From assembly GCA_002403445.1 (NCBI GenBank), contig DHHU01000048.1, forward strand, positions 72,897 to 126,038: DNA of 53,142 nt, read 5' to 3'. A program made the translations under genes and the position numbers. Shown in pieces: positions 8,775 through 17,518 of this stretch. Below the pieces are notes generated by a model. It saw only the letters and a program-made list of their open reading frames with translations, was not told where the DNA came from and ran no database searches. Source of the DNA: Salinisphaeraceae bacterium UBA4764 (GTDB taxonomy: Bacteria; Pseudomonadota; Gammaproteobacteria; Nevskiales; Salinisphaeraceae). Every line of letters starts with the position of its first letter. The first letter of the stretch is position 1.

Positions 8775-8807
8775 GCTCTGAGGCACACATCAAGGGTCCG
8801 TGTTTAG

Positions 8808-9290
8808 TTGACTTCACGTGACTACATTACCCGTATCGGCTGGCAAAAGCTGGCCGATGAGCTGGATTATCTGTGGCGTGAAAAGCGTCCACACGTCGTG
8901 CGCGAACTTTCGGCTGCCGCCGCCGAGGGCGATCGATCTGAAAACGCCGAATATATCTACCGCAAGAAGGAATTGCGCGAAATCGACAGCCGGGTACGCT
9001 ATCTGCGCCGTCGGCTCGATACTCTCACTGTCGTCGATCCGGGCCATTGTTCAAGGGATCGAGTTTATTTCGGTGCGACCGTCGACGTCATTGATGACAA
9101 CGACACGCCCCGTCGCTATCGAATTGTGGGGTCTGACGAAACCGATCCGGCAACGGGCGCCATCAGTATGCATTCGCCAGTCGCGCGCGCCTTACTTGGC
9201 CGTTCCGTGGGCGATGACGTCGTGGTCGACGTACCGGGGGAACGCCGCGAATTCCTGATTGACAACGTGGCTTACGACGAAGACCTCTGA
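8808..9290 (+). CDS. greB: Transcription elongation factor GreB
   Basis: A 160-residue Gre factor. It rescues backtracked RNA polymerase by stimulating transcript cleavage through the secondary channel. The N-terminal coiled coil (about 1-75) carries the acidic tip motif GDRSENAEY and the GreB-typical KKELREIDSRVRYLRRRL. The C-terminal FKBP-like domain (about 80-158) includes RVYFGATVDV, RYRIVGSDE and SPVARALLGRSVGD. The length and the LWREKRP motif favour GreB over GreA. The start is TTG at 8808; no ATG or in-frame GTG is available nearby, so expression may be modest. The 3' end overlaps the convergent HlyD gene by 19 bases. Confidence 0.93.
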   Translation: MTSRDYITRIGWQKLADELDYLWREKRPHVVRELSAAAAEGDRSENAEYIYRKKELREIDSRVRYLRRRLDTLTVVDPGHCSRDRVYFGATVDVIDDNDTPRRYRIVGSDETDPATGAISMHSPVARALLGRSVGDDVVVDVPGERREFLIDNVAYDEDL

Positions 9291-10189
9291 TGTGTGGTTT
9301 TTGCCCGGCCACTCTTATTTATGTGGACGGTCGCGGTCATGCCAACGCTCAGCCGACCGACTTTTTTCGGATGATCAAAGACGATCTTGACCGGAATACG
9401 CTGGGCTAAGCGCACCCATTGAAACTTGGGCGCCACGTTCGGCAAGTTGCGCTCGCCCTTAGCGTTGTTGGCTACCGCGATGCCGTAGGCAATATTACTG
9501 ACGTGGCCTTTAAACCGGCCGCTGCGCGCCATCAGTTTGATGGTCGCCGGATCGCCTATCGACAGATGGGCGAGCTTGGTCTCCTCGAAGTAAGCGGTCA
9601 CATGAAATGATCGCGCTTGCACGATGGTGATCGAGCGACCCCCTTTTTTTACATAATCACCGGGGCTCAGCAATAAATGCGTAACGTAGCCACTAATCGG
9701 TGAACGCACTGTAGCCCACGCCAGATTTTGTCTGGCCTGGGCCAAGTGAGCCTTTGCGGTCTGTATGGAGGCCCGGGCTGTACTCACCTTGGAACGCGCC
9801 AACTGCACTTTCTGTGTGGATACAGCCCCTTTGGGCAAATGCGCCAGACGATTAGCGTGTTTCTGATCGTAGGCCGCTTGTGCCTTGGCCTTGGCCAACT
9901 GCGCCTTGCGTTCGGCCACGGCATGCTTGAAACGCGTTGGGTCGATCTTGAACAACAGATGCCCCTTGTGAACATAGCTATTGTTACTCACGGCTACGTT
10001 CTGCACCTCGCCCCCCACATTGGGTGCCACGTTCACTACATTGGCCTGAACCCGCGCATCGCGTGTCCACGGCGCATAGACATAGTGCTGCCAAGCTAAC
10101 CAGGCTGCCCAGCCGGAGACCGACACGATTACCAAGGTGGCTAGCACACGGCTGAAGCGGAGTATCAGCTTTTGGATTGTTCGGGTCAT
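9272..10189 (-). CDS. HlyD-family periplasmic adaptor of an AaeA-like efflux pump
   Basis: A 305-residue membrane fusion protein. It has one N-terminal transmembrane anchor (about 12-34), a biotinyl-lipoyl half motif (NVAPNVGGEVQNVAVSNNSYVHKGHLLFKIDPTRF, split across about 52-86), a coiled-coil hairpin rich in Lys, Ala and Gln (about 88-155), then RSPISGYV and beta-barrel segments. This layout matches AaeA and similar adaptors that work with FUSC permeases to export aromatic carboxylic acids. It is the last gene of a FUSC - DUF1656 - HlyD unit. No outer membrane channel gene is present, so a general TolC would be needed. It ends inside greB, convergent. Confidence 0.9.
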   Translation of the reverse strand: MTRTIQKLILRFSRVLATLVIVSVSGWAAWLAWQHYVYAPWTRDARVQANVVNVAPNVGGEVQNVAVSNNSYVHKGHLLFKIDPTRFKHAVAERKAQLAKAKAQAAYDQKHANRLAHLPKGAVSTQKVQLARSKVSTARASIQTAKAHLAQARQNLAWATVRSPISGYVTHLLLSPGDYVKKGGRSITIVQARSFHVTAYFEETKLAHLSIGDPATIKLMARSGRFKGHVSNIAYGIAVANNAKGERNLPNVAPKFQWVRLAQRIPVKIVFDHPKKVGRLSVGMTATVHINKSGRAKTTHQRSSS

Positions 10190-10241
10190 CAGTCCGCCAT
10201 GTAGGGAAGCGTCACAGATTGCGGCTTCGACACAACGACCT

Positions 10242-10445
10242 CTACGGGACCAGCCATAACACGAAAAGCGATGCGATCAGTGTATAAACGGCCGCGCCGG
10301 CAAGAGCCGGATGCCAGAAAAAGCGATACACCCCGACACCAGCGAACAGGCAGCGAATCACGAAATAGACGATCCCCGCGCCGCCTAAACAGACGAGCAA
10401 CACCGGGAGATACACGCCGCTGATTTGAATTTGTTCAAGTTGCAT
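10242..10445 (-). CDS. DUF1656 (AaeX-like) small membrane protein
   Basis: A 67-residue protein with two hydrophobic helices (about 10-34 and 44-66) and the DUF1656 start, an Ile-rich segment followed by GVYLPVLLV. It is the small third component always found between the FUSC permease and the HlyD adaptor in Aae-type efflux operons; its own role is not known. Its start overlaps the FUSC stop by 11 bases, and the adaptor follows after 52 bases. Confidence 0.87.
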   Translation of the reverse strand: MQLEQIQISGVYLPVLLVCLGGAGIVYFVIRCLFAGVGVYRFFWHPALAGAAVYTLIASLFVLWLVP

Positions 10446-12555
10446 GCGCTCGTTCCGTTTCGATGTCTGCCGATGAAATGTTCATGTCGTCGCGGGTATC
10501 GGCATAGTCGGCAAGCGCACAAGCCAGCAAGGCGGCCCCAACGGCTGCGCGTATACCGTAGAGACGGCGGCGATAGCGCCGGAAAACCAATGCCTCAGCA
10601 AGTAGCGTATCAGCCAATGTGTCGATATCGGCACGGACTTGCTTGATGTCGGTGGGTGATGGATAACCGTGCTCGAACAGACGTTCCAGTTCCACCAGCG
10701 TGTTATGGACAAATTGTCGCGAGTGCTGACAAAAACACGCACGCTTCGCGAACAGATCAAGCGTGCGGGCTTCCACACCAATATTGGCAGCCGCGAAGGC
10801 AGCTTGGCGCGCGTCCGAATGAATCGCGCCTCGGTCGGCCGCAATCGGCAGTTGCTGAATCCGGTCGTAGACCCGAGTTTCAAAATGTTCGCGCCGCTCG
10901 CTGAACCCATGGGCCAATTCTCGGAGAATCATGGCCGTACGCTCGCGCAGCAATTGGCGGGGCGAAACCGGCAGCACAATCGTGAATGCCGCAAGGGCCA
11001 GCAATACCGCCAGGCAAGCCCCCATGAACGCCTCGGCAAAACTGGTAAATGTCTGCAACTCGCCGTTCGCGGGATGCACCAGCAGTGCAAAAATGACCAG
11101 CGCAACCCGGCCGATCAACGCATACGATGGTGTGGCCATTGCCAGAGCCCCCACGAAAACCACCGGCAGAACAATCAACATGAGGGTTGCGAAGCCGGTC
11201 GCTAATGGCAGCAGTAAAAAATTCACTATAAAAGCAACGCCCCCCGCAATACACGTCGCGATGCCGAAACCGCGCGCTCCAGCTACCGGATTATCGCCCA
11301 GCGCGAAAAGTGTCGTCAGCACGGAAAGCAAGACCATAGTGGCCGCCAGGGCCGGATCGGGGTGAGTCGACCAGATCAACGCGCCCACCGCCATCGCCAC
11401 AACGGCTCGAATCGTGGTTCGAATACTGCCGCGCAGATCGATCGGTCTGTCGAATTCCGACCGACGAGATCGCGTGTGGCCACCGCCGCGCTCATTCAGC
11501 AGGATGTCGTGTTTGACGATGGCCGCGCGCATCCGGTTGGCCAAGTCCAGTGTCCGAATGACAATCACCCAGTCGCCTATGGAACGTGGCTGTTGCCCGG
11601 TCTCGCGAACCGATAACCGGACACGTCTATAAGCCTGATCAAACGCAGATTTGCTTTCAAGCGTATTGTTCGGGTCGTTTTGGACGTGCGCGGCGGCTTT
11701 TGCCAATTCGGCCAGCGGACGCCGATTGACCGAGGTGTCACTCCGCGCAATATATGTCTCTAGAGAAGCAATGCTGCTCACTAGCGACAGCAACTCGTAA
11801 TTCAGCCGCCGTGCCAGACGGTCGAATTGATTAAAACCGGGGGCATCATAACGTGCATAGCGCCGTGTATGCTCCAGTGAAATAGTTTTAGCCACCAATT
11901 CGAACCAGCTCGTTGTCTCGACACGCCCGCTTTGAGTGCGGTCATGGGTTTCGGCCTCGATATCGCTTGCAGTCGCTGCGCTTCGCGCGCGTTCGGCCAG
12001 ATAACCGCCGAGAGCCTGCATCGCTTCGATCCGACCGCGCAGATATTTACGTGCCGTGGTAGCCGGCGCCAGCAATACACTGACCGTCGCCGCCACGACA
12101 GCCGCCAGCGCAGTCTCGGCCGTTCGCGCGACAGCGACATGAAAGACGGTGTTGGGGTCGGCCATGGCGCGTACCGCGACGATGGTCGTGACGTATCCTG
12201 CCAACACAAAGCCATACGACATGTTGTTTCGAAACAGGCTCGCCATGAACACCATGGCCCCTACCCAGACGATCAACGCGATAGAAAAAAGCATGTAGCT
12301 CTGCGCGAACAAAGCGATCAGGACGATCGACGTAACGCCGGCTACCGCGGTACCGAGTAGACGGGCTACACCCCGTACCACAAGGAAACCGGGCATCGGC
12401 TGGATAAGAATAGCCAGATTGATAAACGCCCAGTACGCGTTGTCCAGCCGTAGCCAGAACGCCAGATACAACGCGATCGCTACCGAAATACACGTTCGCA
12501 AGGCAAACGACAGATTTTCGGCGCTGGGGGCCAGAAGCCACTGTAGTCGCGACAT
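10435..12555 (-). CDS. FUSC-family inner membrane transporter (AaeB-like)
   Basis: A 706-residue FUSC (fusaric acid resistance/AaeB) permease. It has two repeated membrane halves, each with about five or six helices (roughly 20-175 and 360-510), each followed by a cytoplasmic helical region. Typical pieces are RLDNAYWAFINLAILIQPMPG early on, and SRRSEFDRPIDLRGSIRTTI before the second membrane half. With the DUF1656 and HlyD genes it should form a pump for aromatic acids or similar weak acids. The ATG at 12555 is preferred to a TTG three codons upstream because the protein then begins directly with SRLQWLLAP. An inverted repeat lies about 25 bases upstream. Confidence 0.9.
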   Translation of the reverse strand: MSRLQWLLAPSAENLSFALRTCISVAIALYLAFWLRLDNAYWAFINLAILIQPMPGFLVVRGVARLLGTAVAGVTSIVLIALFAQSYMLFSIALIVWVGAMVFMASLFRNNMSYGFVLAGYVTTIVAVRAMADPNTVFHVAVARTAETALAAVVAATVSVLLAPATTARKYLRGRIEAMQALGGYLAERARSAATASDIEAETHDRTQSGRVETTSWFELVAKTISLEHTRRYARYDAPGFNQFDRLARRLNYELLSLVSSIASLETYIARSDTSVNRRPLAELAKAAAHVQNDPNNTLESKSAFDQAYRRVRLSVRETGQQPRSIGDWVIVIRTLDLANRMRAAIVKHDILLNERGGGHTRSRRSEFDRPIDLRGSIRTTIRAVVAMAVGALIWSTHPDPALAATMVLLSVLTTLFALGDNPVAGARGFGIATCIAGGVAFIVNFLLLPLATGFATLMLIVLPVVFVGALAMATPSYALIGRVALVIFALLVHPANGELQTFTSFAEAFMGACLAVLLALAAFTIVLPVSPRQLLRERTAMILRELAHGFSERREHFETRVYDRIQQLPIAADRGAIHSDARQAAFAAANIGVEARTLDLFAKRACFCQHSRQFVHNTLVELERLFEHGYPSPTDIKQVRADIDTLADTLLAEALVFRRYRRRLYGIRAAVGAALLACALADYADTRDDMNISSADIETERAHAT

Positions 12556-12579
12556 GGGGGCCAACTCAGATTATTTAGG

Positions 12580-12608
12580 CCGCTGTCCCACTCTTTCGAT
12601 GACAGCGG
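12580..12608. repeat. Perfect 8-bp inverted repeat upstream of the efflux operon
   Basis: CCGCTGTC and GACAGCGG are separated by 13 bases. The repeat lies in the leader of the FUSC gene (start 12555). There is no T-run, so an operator for a regulator of the pump is likelier than a terminator. No regulator gene is adjacent. Confidence 0.45.
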
Positions 12609-13330
12609 CTTGAGACAGTCAACTGACAAAGCAACAAAGCCGCAATTTTTGACCATCAGTGACCGACAGCCCAAGTGTGCGGCCAAGCTGTCTGTTAGCA
12701 AGCGCGCAAACAACCATGACATTGAACAACAAATCAGGCCGCAGGCGCGGGTTTTATGTCGCCGCGCTGTGGCTGCTGTGCCCGAATTAACCCCGACGAG
12801 GCGCGGCAGCCGGCCGATTCACGGCAATGCTAGTCTGCTGTCCGTCACCGGCGTCATCGCCGGACTCGCCCGTGTGGCCGTAGACGCGGGCGCCGTCCGC
12901 GATCACGGGTCGCACAGGACAGGCATCCTGTGCATGCGCACTGAACGCGTGGCCGTCTAAGGTGTTACAGCGCTTAAGGCTGAAAACCCTGCCAGTTGAA
13001 TGACTGCCGAGACTAGGCGTTGCCTTTGCCGACGGCCAGGCTGGAACGGATTCTTAAGTCAGATCATCGCTAGCACGATTCCGACCGGGCCGTGCGCGCT
13101 ATTGGTCTAGCTTCAATCGGCTGAAGCATGAGCGGTGTGCTCGGCCCGTTGATTTACGGCGCGACATCCTCGTAACCAAGGTAAGTGATGTGTCGCCCCG
13201 AAAATCGCAACGGGAGCCGTACTGCTCGGGGCCGACTTCATGGGCACGAGTCGTTATTTTGGGGCGATTTTGCAAATCAAACAACACCTTAACGCCGGAG
13301 TTGTTCGCTAGAAATTTTATCCATCCCCCT
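12609..13330. other. Gene-poor stretch, nothing identified
   Basis: About 720 bases without a supported gene. A plus-strand frame from 12610 to 12960 is open but matches no family. A short frame beginning ATG at 12718 has a basic then hydrophobic start and hits a stop after 24 codons. The composition suggests degenerated coding DNA in at least the first half. No tRNA-like or riboswitch-like fold was recognised. Confidence 0.4.
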
Positions 13331-14080
13331 TCAGACACCGCCGTCCACGTCGAGTAGAGCGCCGGTCGTGAATGGTGCCTCAAGCAGATAAAGGATGGCC
13401 TCAGCAACATCGTTCGGCCGACCGACACGCCCCAGGGGGATTTTGGCCGGCGCTTGGTCGGGCTTGTCCGGCTGGCCACCGCTGGCGTGTATTTCGGTGT
13501 CGATCACCCCCGGTCGAACCGCATTCACGCGAATACCGGATGGCGCAAGTTCACGCGCCAGACCTTCAGTGAGGGTGTCGATTGCACCCTTGGATGCACC
13601 GTAGTCAACGTAGGTATCGGCGCCTCCCCTGCCAGCGGCGTGGCTGGCACCCGACGACACGTTGACGATCGAACCGCCAGCGCGGGCATCGGTACTCATG
13701 TGCGTGATCGCTTCGCGGGCGCACAACATTGGGCCGACCACGTTGACGGTCATCATTCGCATCATGCGCTCGGCCGAGATGTCTTTTAGCGGGGATGGGA
13801 CATCGACGATGCCGGCGTTGTTGACCAGCCCGTCCAGACGCTCAAACCTATCGAACACGGCTTGAAACAGGCCTGCCACGTCCGACTCAATCGACGCGTC
13901 AGCCTGAACAGCGAGCCCACGGCGACCGCTGGCTTCGACACGTGACACGACCTCATCAGCCGCCTGACGATTGCTGCGATAATTCACGACTACGTCAAAA
14001 CCGCGTTCGGCGGCCAGCGCGCAAGTCGCGGCTCCGATACCGCGGCTGCCGCCAGTTACGATCAGTACAGGTGTGGTCAT
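13331..14080 (-). CDS. YgfF-like short-chain dehydrogenase
   Basis: A 249-residue classical SDR, closest in pattern to E. coli YgfF (annotated as a putative sugar dehydrogenase). Motifs are TGGSRGIG at 9-16, NNAG at 87-90, Ser142/143, and YVDYGASKGAIDTL with Tyr160 and Lys164, then RPGVIDTEIHASGG, a strong YgfF signature. The start at 14080 is chosen because ACGAGG lies 7 bases upstream; an ATG six codons earlier lacks a ribosome binding site. The gene stands alone between an unidentified stretch and a dead IS30 element. Its substrate is unknown. Confidence 0.85.
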   Translation of the reverse strand: MTTPVLIVTGGSRGIGAATCALAAERGFDVVVNYRSNRQAADEVVSRVEASGRRGLAVQADASIESDVAGLFQAVFDRFERLDGLVNNAGIVDVPSPLKDISAERMMRMMTVNVVGPMLCAREAITHMSTDARAGGSIVNVSSGASHAAGRGGADTYVDYGASKGAIDTLTEGLARELAPSGIRVNAVRPGVIDTEIHASGGQPDKPDQAPAKIPLGRVGRPNDVAEAILYLLEAPFTTGALLDVDGGV

Positions 14081-14118
14081 GATGCAACCTCGTGGCATTG
14101 GCTATGATTAATGTGCTG

Positions 14119-14143
14119 AAGGGATATTTTTTTGAGATCCCTT
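14119..14143. repeat. Hairpin AAGGGAT / ATCCCTT
   Basis: Perfect 7-bp arms flank an 11-base, T-rich loop, between the YgfF-like gene and the IS30 relic. It may be a terminator or operator, or a remnant of the element's edge. No independent support. Confidence 0.3.
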
Positions 14144-14191
14144 TCACTTTCACTCTTGAAATGCAACACCGTACGAGAAGTCATGTATGGC

Positions 14192-15259
14192 ATGGAAGCG
14201 ATGTATAGCCAACTTGGCCGTGAAGAACGTTACTTCATCTAGGTCGGCTTGGGTCAAATCGTGAGCTTGCGGGCGATGTCATATGAACTCCGGGGACGCC
14301 GAGCCCTCGTCAGTCGCGAGTTGACGCGTAATAGTTGGTGCACTCCGCGGCATTCGCCTTGACGACAGGTCCGACTGCCGATAGCGAGCGAGTATCGCGC
14401 CCCGACCGCTCGGCGATAAGCGCGGCGCTTAGCGCCTATGCCGCGACATACCCACAGGCTGACCAAGAGCACTTGGCTTTGGGAGCGCAACGTTCAGCTA
14501 CCGCGCGCCAGTCACGCCCCCGAACAGGTCGTGGCTATTCTGGCGCGTAAGGCTCCGGATGCGCCCCAAGCAAAGATCTCGCACGAAACGATCGACACCG
14601 CGTTGTACGCGTCGGCCCGCGGTACATTACGTCACGAGTTGATCGACTTTCTTCGCAAATGCCCCAAGCGCAGGGACCGCGCTCGCGCGAAACCCGAGCG
14701 ACGTGGTCAAGTCCCCAACCAGCCATCGATCCAGATGCGGCCGTCCGAAGTCGACCAGCGCGTGATCCCGGGCCTGGGAAGGGACCTTGTTGAAGGGCGC
14801 GTACCCCGCCTCAGCGGTCAATACGCGGATCAAGCGCACAACGTTGTTCGTGAGCTTGGCGCAAATCAATGCCAAGCACGCCGCCGAGGCCATAACCGGT
14901 TTTCAACCGTGTTGGACCACATCGACAGTCAACAACTCCGGAGCCTGACTTACGGTCAAAGCTCGGAAATGGCGCAGAACGAGACGCTGGCGCCATACCG
15001 GACTCGACGTGCATTTCGCCGATTCACACAGGACGTGGCAGCGCGGATGCGATGAAAACACCAACAGCCAGATACGGACAGTACCTGCCGAAAGGCGCGA
15101 ATTTGTCGACCTACACACTACGAACTCGACGCCATCGCATGGCGACAAATACCCAACCCCACAAGTCACTCGGCTAGAAACTATCCTGCCGCGTTGTTCA
15201 TATCAAATGAATCCGATATGAAAGTCCACTATGCAAAATTTATTGAATCTGATCCCTGA
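14192..15259 (+). mobile_element. Dead IS30-family insertion element (transposase remnant)
   Basis: An IS30-type transposase can be followed in order but only with frame changes. The start reads MEAMYSQLGREERYFI and then a TAG at 14231. RRALVSRELTRNS near 14300 is the helix-turn-helix. SHETIDTALYASARGTLRHEL near 14580-14640 and SLTYGQSSEMA near 14950 carry catalytic core segments. HFADSHRTWQRGCDENTNS near 15010-15070 matches the IS30 HFADPHSPWQRGSNENTNG block. Then QYLPKGANLSTYTL, PHKSLG and a C-terminal YAKF-like end at 15259 follow. The span of about 356 codons equals a full-length transposase, so decay is by indels and stops. Clean terminal inverted repeats and target duplications were not found. 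The next 296 bases, up to 15555, are AT-rich at first and hold no gene. Confidence 0.85.
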
Positions 15260-15555
15260 AACCAGCTTTTTAAATAAATTGCTTTGTTATTAAATAATAT
15301 AAACTAATTGATGCGGCAGATTAATCGGCATGTTTGCATTGGAAAGCCCTGAATCGGACATGTGTTTCGCGCTGATACGCAGCCTGAGACAGGCTGGCTG
15401 CTCTTGGTGCAGTGTGCCGGAACTCGCGCCGTCACTCCGTGTCTTCTTGGCTGCGTAACGGGGCGCAGCACAAAGCCACATGCTGGTTCAACTCGGTCGG
15501 GTACATCGTCAGAAAATTGGGTCTAGCAGTGTTGCGCGCAGATGACCCGATTCCA

Positions 15556-16482
15556 TCATTCGGCTTTTGAATAACCAAACACCGGATCGAGCCGTTCAGC
15601 GATCAATTGGTCCACCCACGCGGCCTGTTCCGGTTCCAGATCGGTTCTGAATCCGCCAACCCGCGCCCGACGGACTTTCACGGTATCCGGATCACCACGT
15701 TTTTTCTGGCGCAGGCCGGAGTTTTTGAAATAGCGCTCGGACTCGAGTTTTCGCAGATTGTCGACACCGGCAAATTCCACGGCCTCGGCAATCCGAGTGT
15801 CGTCTACATCTTCGCCCAGATGGTTCATGACTTGTCGCAAGGTCTCGATTGGTCTGGAGCGCAAGTCTTCATAGCGCACGATCAGCCCATTCGCGTGCGC
15901 CCGGATACGCGCAGCCCATCGGTTGTGATAGTTGATAAGTGCTGGGAGCCCGATCTCTTCGTTTGCGAGAAACGCTGCGCGCGTGATCGACCGATAGTCA
16001 ATCGGTTCATTCATCTCGGCCAGGATCAACTCGCGTTTTCGCGGCGTGATGCGCCGGGTGAACTGGTGATACCACGATACCGCGATATCGCCGGGATGAC
16101 GCGCCATCAGCATGAGAGCGCGCGGCTGTTGATCGGCGATCAGATTGTCCAGCGTATCGGCCACGGCCGACTCGTAGCTATAGTGGCCATTGCTGAATAC
16201 AAAACGCGGTAGCCGCCCATCCAGGCGTGCAAATTCGTCGGACTTGACCACTCGACGTGTGCCCAGACCATAGTGTTGCTGATAGACGCGGAAAATCATG
16301 GCGCGCAGCCAAGTACCACCGCATTTCGGATGCACGGCGGTCACCACGTCGGCGCGGCGGGTAAGTGCAGCGTAGTGGCCGGCCAGCAATCGCCGCCTCA
16401 AGGGCACCCGCATCGACGCCGGTAGGACTGCTGTAGCAGCCACTATACTGCCACGCCGGTAGCGATCGGGTAACATGCTCAT
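15556..16482 (-). CDS. Sulfotransferase (PAPS-dependent type)
   Basis: A protein of about 308 residues of the Sulfotransfer_1 superfamily, which moves a sulfuryl group from PAPS to a hydroxyl or amine. The 5'-phosphosulfate loop is seen as HPKCGGTWLRAM near the N-terminus. The 3'-phosphate site is LMARHPGDIAVSWYHQF, with the usual Arg and Ser. A C-terminal RVGGFRTDL replaces the common RKGxxGDWK motif. The substrate is not evident; its place as last gene of the ceramide-type operon suggests a lipid. The ATG at 16482 has an AGG 7 bases upstream and is preferred to a GTG at 16506. It follows another sulfotransferase gene on the same strand after 37 bases. Confidence 0.82.
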   Translation of the reverse strand: MSMLPDRYRRGSIVAATAVLPASMRVPLRRRLLAGHYAALTRRADVVTAVHPKCGGTWLRAMIFRVYQQHYGLGTRRVVKSDEFARLDGRLPRFVFSNGHYSYESAVADTLDNLIADQQPRALMLMARHPGDIAVSWYHQFTRRITPRKRELILAEMNEPIDYRSITRAAFLANEEIGLPALINYHNRWAARIRAHANGLIVRYEDLRSRPIETLRQVMNHLGEDVDDTRIAEAVEFAGVDNLRKLESERYFKNSGLRQKKRGDPDTVKVRRARVGGFRTDLEPEQAAWVDQLIAERLDPVFGYSKAE

Positions 16483-16519
16483 AGGCTTGCCTGTGGGGAG
16501 GCCCACATGCCCGGCAAGA

Positions 16520-17518
16520 TTATCGACTCCGCCAGTCGCGGATGAGTTGTCGCAGGCTCACCGCCGGCGAGAGCGGATTCCATTGCGCGCGTAGGCGTTG
16601 TTGATTGACCGCATCGAGCTCGGCCAGGACCGGGGCCAGATCATGTACCGCCGAATTCAGACGCCTCCATTCGGCGCGAAAATCCGCGTCGAGGCGGCGT
16701 TCGTCGTCCGCCACGGCATCGAGCATGGCATAGCCTTCGGCCACCCAGCGATTGACCGCTGGATCGGCCGTAAGATCGTCGCGGGTAAACTGCGACCGGG
16801 GTCGATCAGGCTGAACGAAGCCTTGTTCGTATTCCGCAATAGCCGCTGATTCGGCATCGCCTAAAGGTAACGCCAGATCACGGGCCACGCGTTGCAGTTG
16901 CGATGCCGGGTTGCGGATCAAGCGGTCAAAGTCGACAACCGACACAGGCGCACCAATTACTCGGTCGAAATACGGCACAACGTTGACAAGCCATTCGAGA
17001 TCACTCCATGCCTGATGCCCGCGTTCGGGGTTCAGACGGGCACGCGAGCGAGCCACGCTAAGCGGATTGCGTAGCGCCACGACGTAACGCACATCGAACT
17101 GCATCCGGGCCAGCAGATCTTGCCAGAACGGCAACGTTCGCAGCGTTCGGCCGTACTTGAATCCCCAAAGACGCGCCGCGCCGAAGCGTTTGCTCAGGAT
17201 TTGGGCCCCGTCGGCCGCCAACTTTTGAATATCCGAGCGCTGCCAAACCTCATCGCCGAGCAGGCTCAGGCTGTGGCCCCGGATACCGAGCGCGCGCTTG
17301 AGTTTCTGGGCGATGGCCAATACGTCGCGGTCCTCGAAAAATCCAGTGGGATTTTTGCCGCCAGCTGCGCGTTGTTTGTCACCCAGGTCGACGCCCAGCG
17401 CTGTGAGTCCACGTGTCAGGGCGCTGGTGCCGCTGCGACCGGCACCCAGCACAACCACCGCCGTGGCCTGATTTGCTCCCGACGCTTGACTATAGGACGC
17501 CCGTGGTTCATGTGTCAC
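16520..17518 (-). CDS. Sulfotransferase-family P-loop protein
   Basis: A 332-residue protein of the sulfotransferase fold but of a different subgroup from its neighbour. It begins with VVVLGAGRSGTSALTRGLTALGVDLG (split across about 21-46), a PAPS-type P-loop also seen in many polysaccharide-locus sulfotransferases. KNPTGFFEDRDV follows near 55-66, and VVALRNPLSVARSR near 145-158 would bind the 3'-phosphate. The C-terminal third is helical and unassigned. The start is GTG at 17518, inside the end of the upstream oxygenase gene (11-base overlap), implying coupling. The acceptor is unknown, and a purely structural or kinase-like role cannot be excluded. Confidence 0.75.
   Translation of the reverse strand: MTHEPRASYSQASGANQATAVVVLGAGRSGTSALTRGLTALGVDLGDKQRAAGGKNPTGFFEDRDVLAIAQKLKRALGIRGHSLSLLGDEVWQRSDIQKLAADGAQILSKRFGAARLWGFKYGRTLRTLPFWQDLLARMQFDVRYVVALRNPLSVARSRARLNPERGHQAWSDLEWLVNVVPYFDRVIGAPVSVVDFDRLIRNPASQLQRVARDLALPLGDAESAAIAEYEQGFVQPDRPRSQFTRDDLTADPAVNRWVAEGYAMLDAVADDERRLDADFRAEWRRLNSAVHDLAPVLAELDAVNQQRLRAQWNPLSPAVSLRQLIRDWRSR

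Noticed and set aside
12610..12960. Open plus-strand frame of 116 codons
   Set aside because: No motif, no ribosome binding site, unusual composition; listed only as part of a gene-free stretch.
15513..15548. Possible terminator after the last sulfotransferase gene
   Set aside because: GGGTC and GACCC arms on the minus strand are followed by AATTTT, but the stem is only 5 bp with a 20-base loop, too weak to claim.
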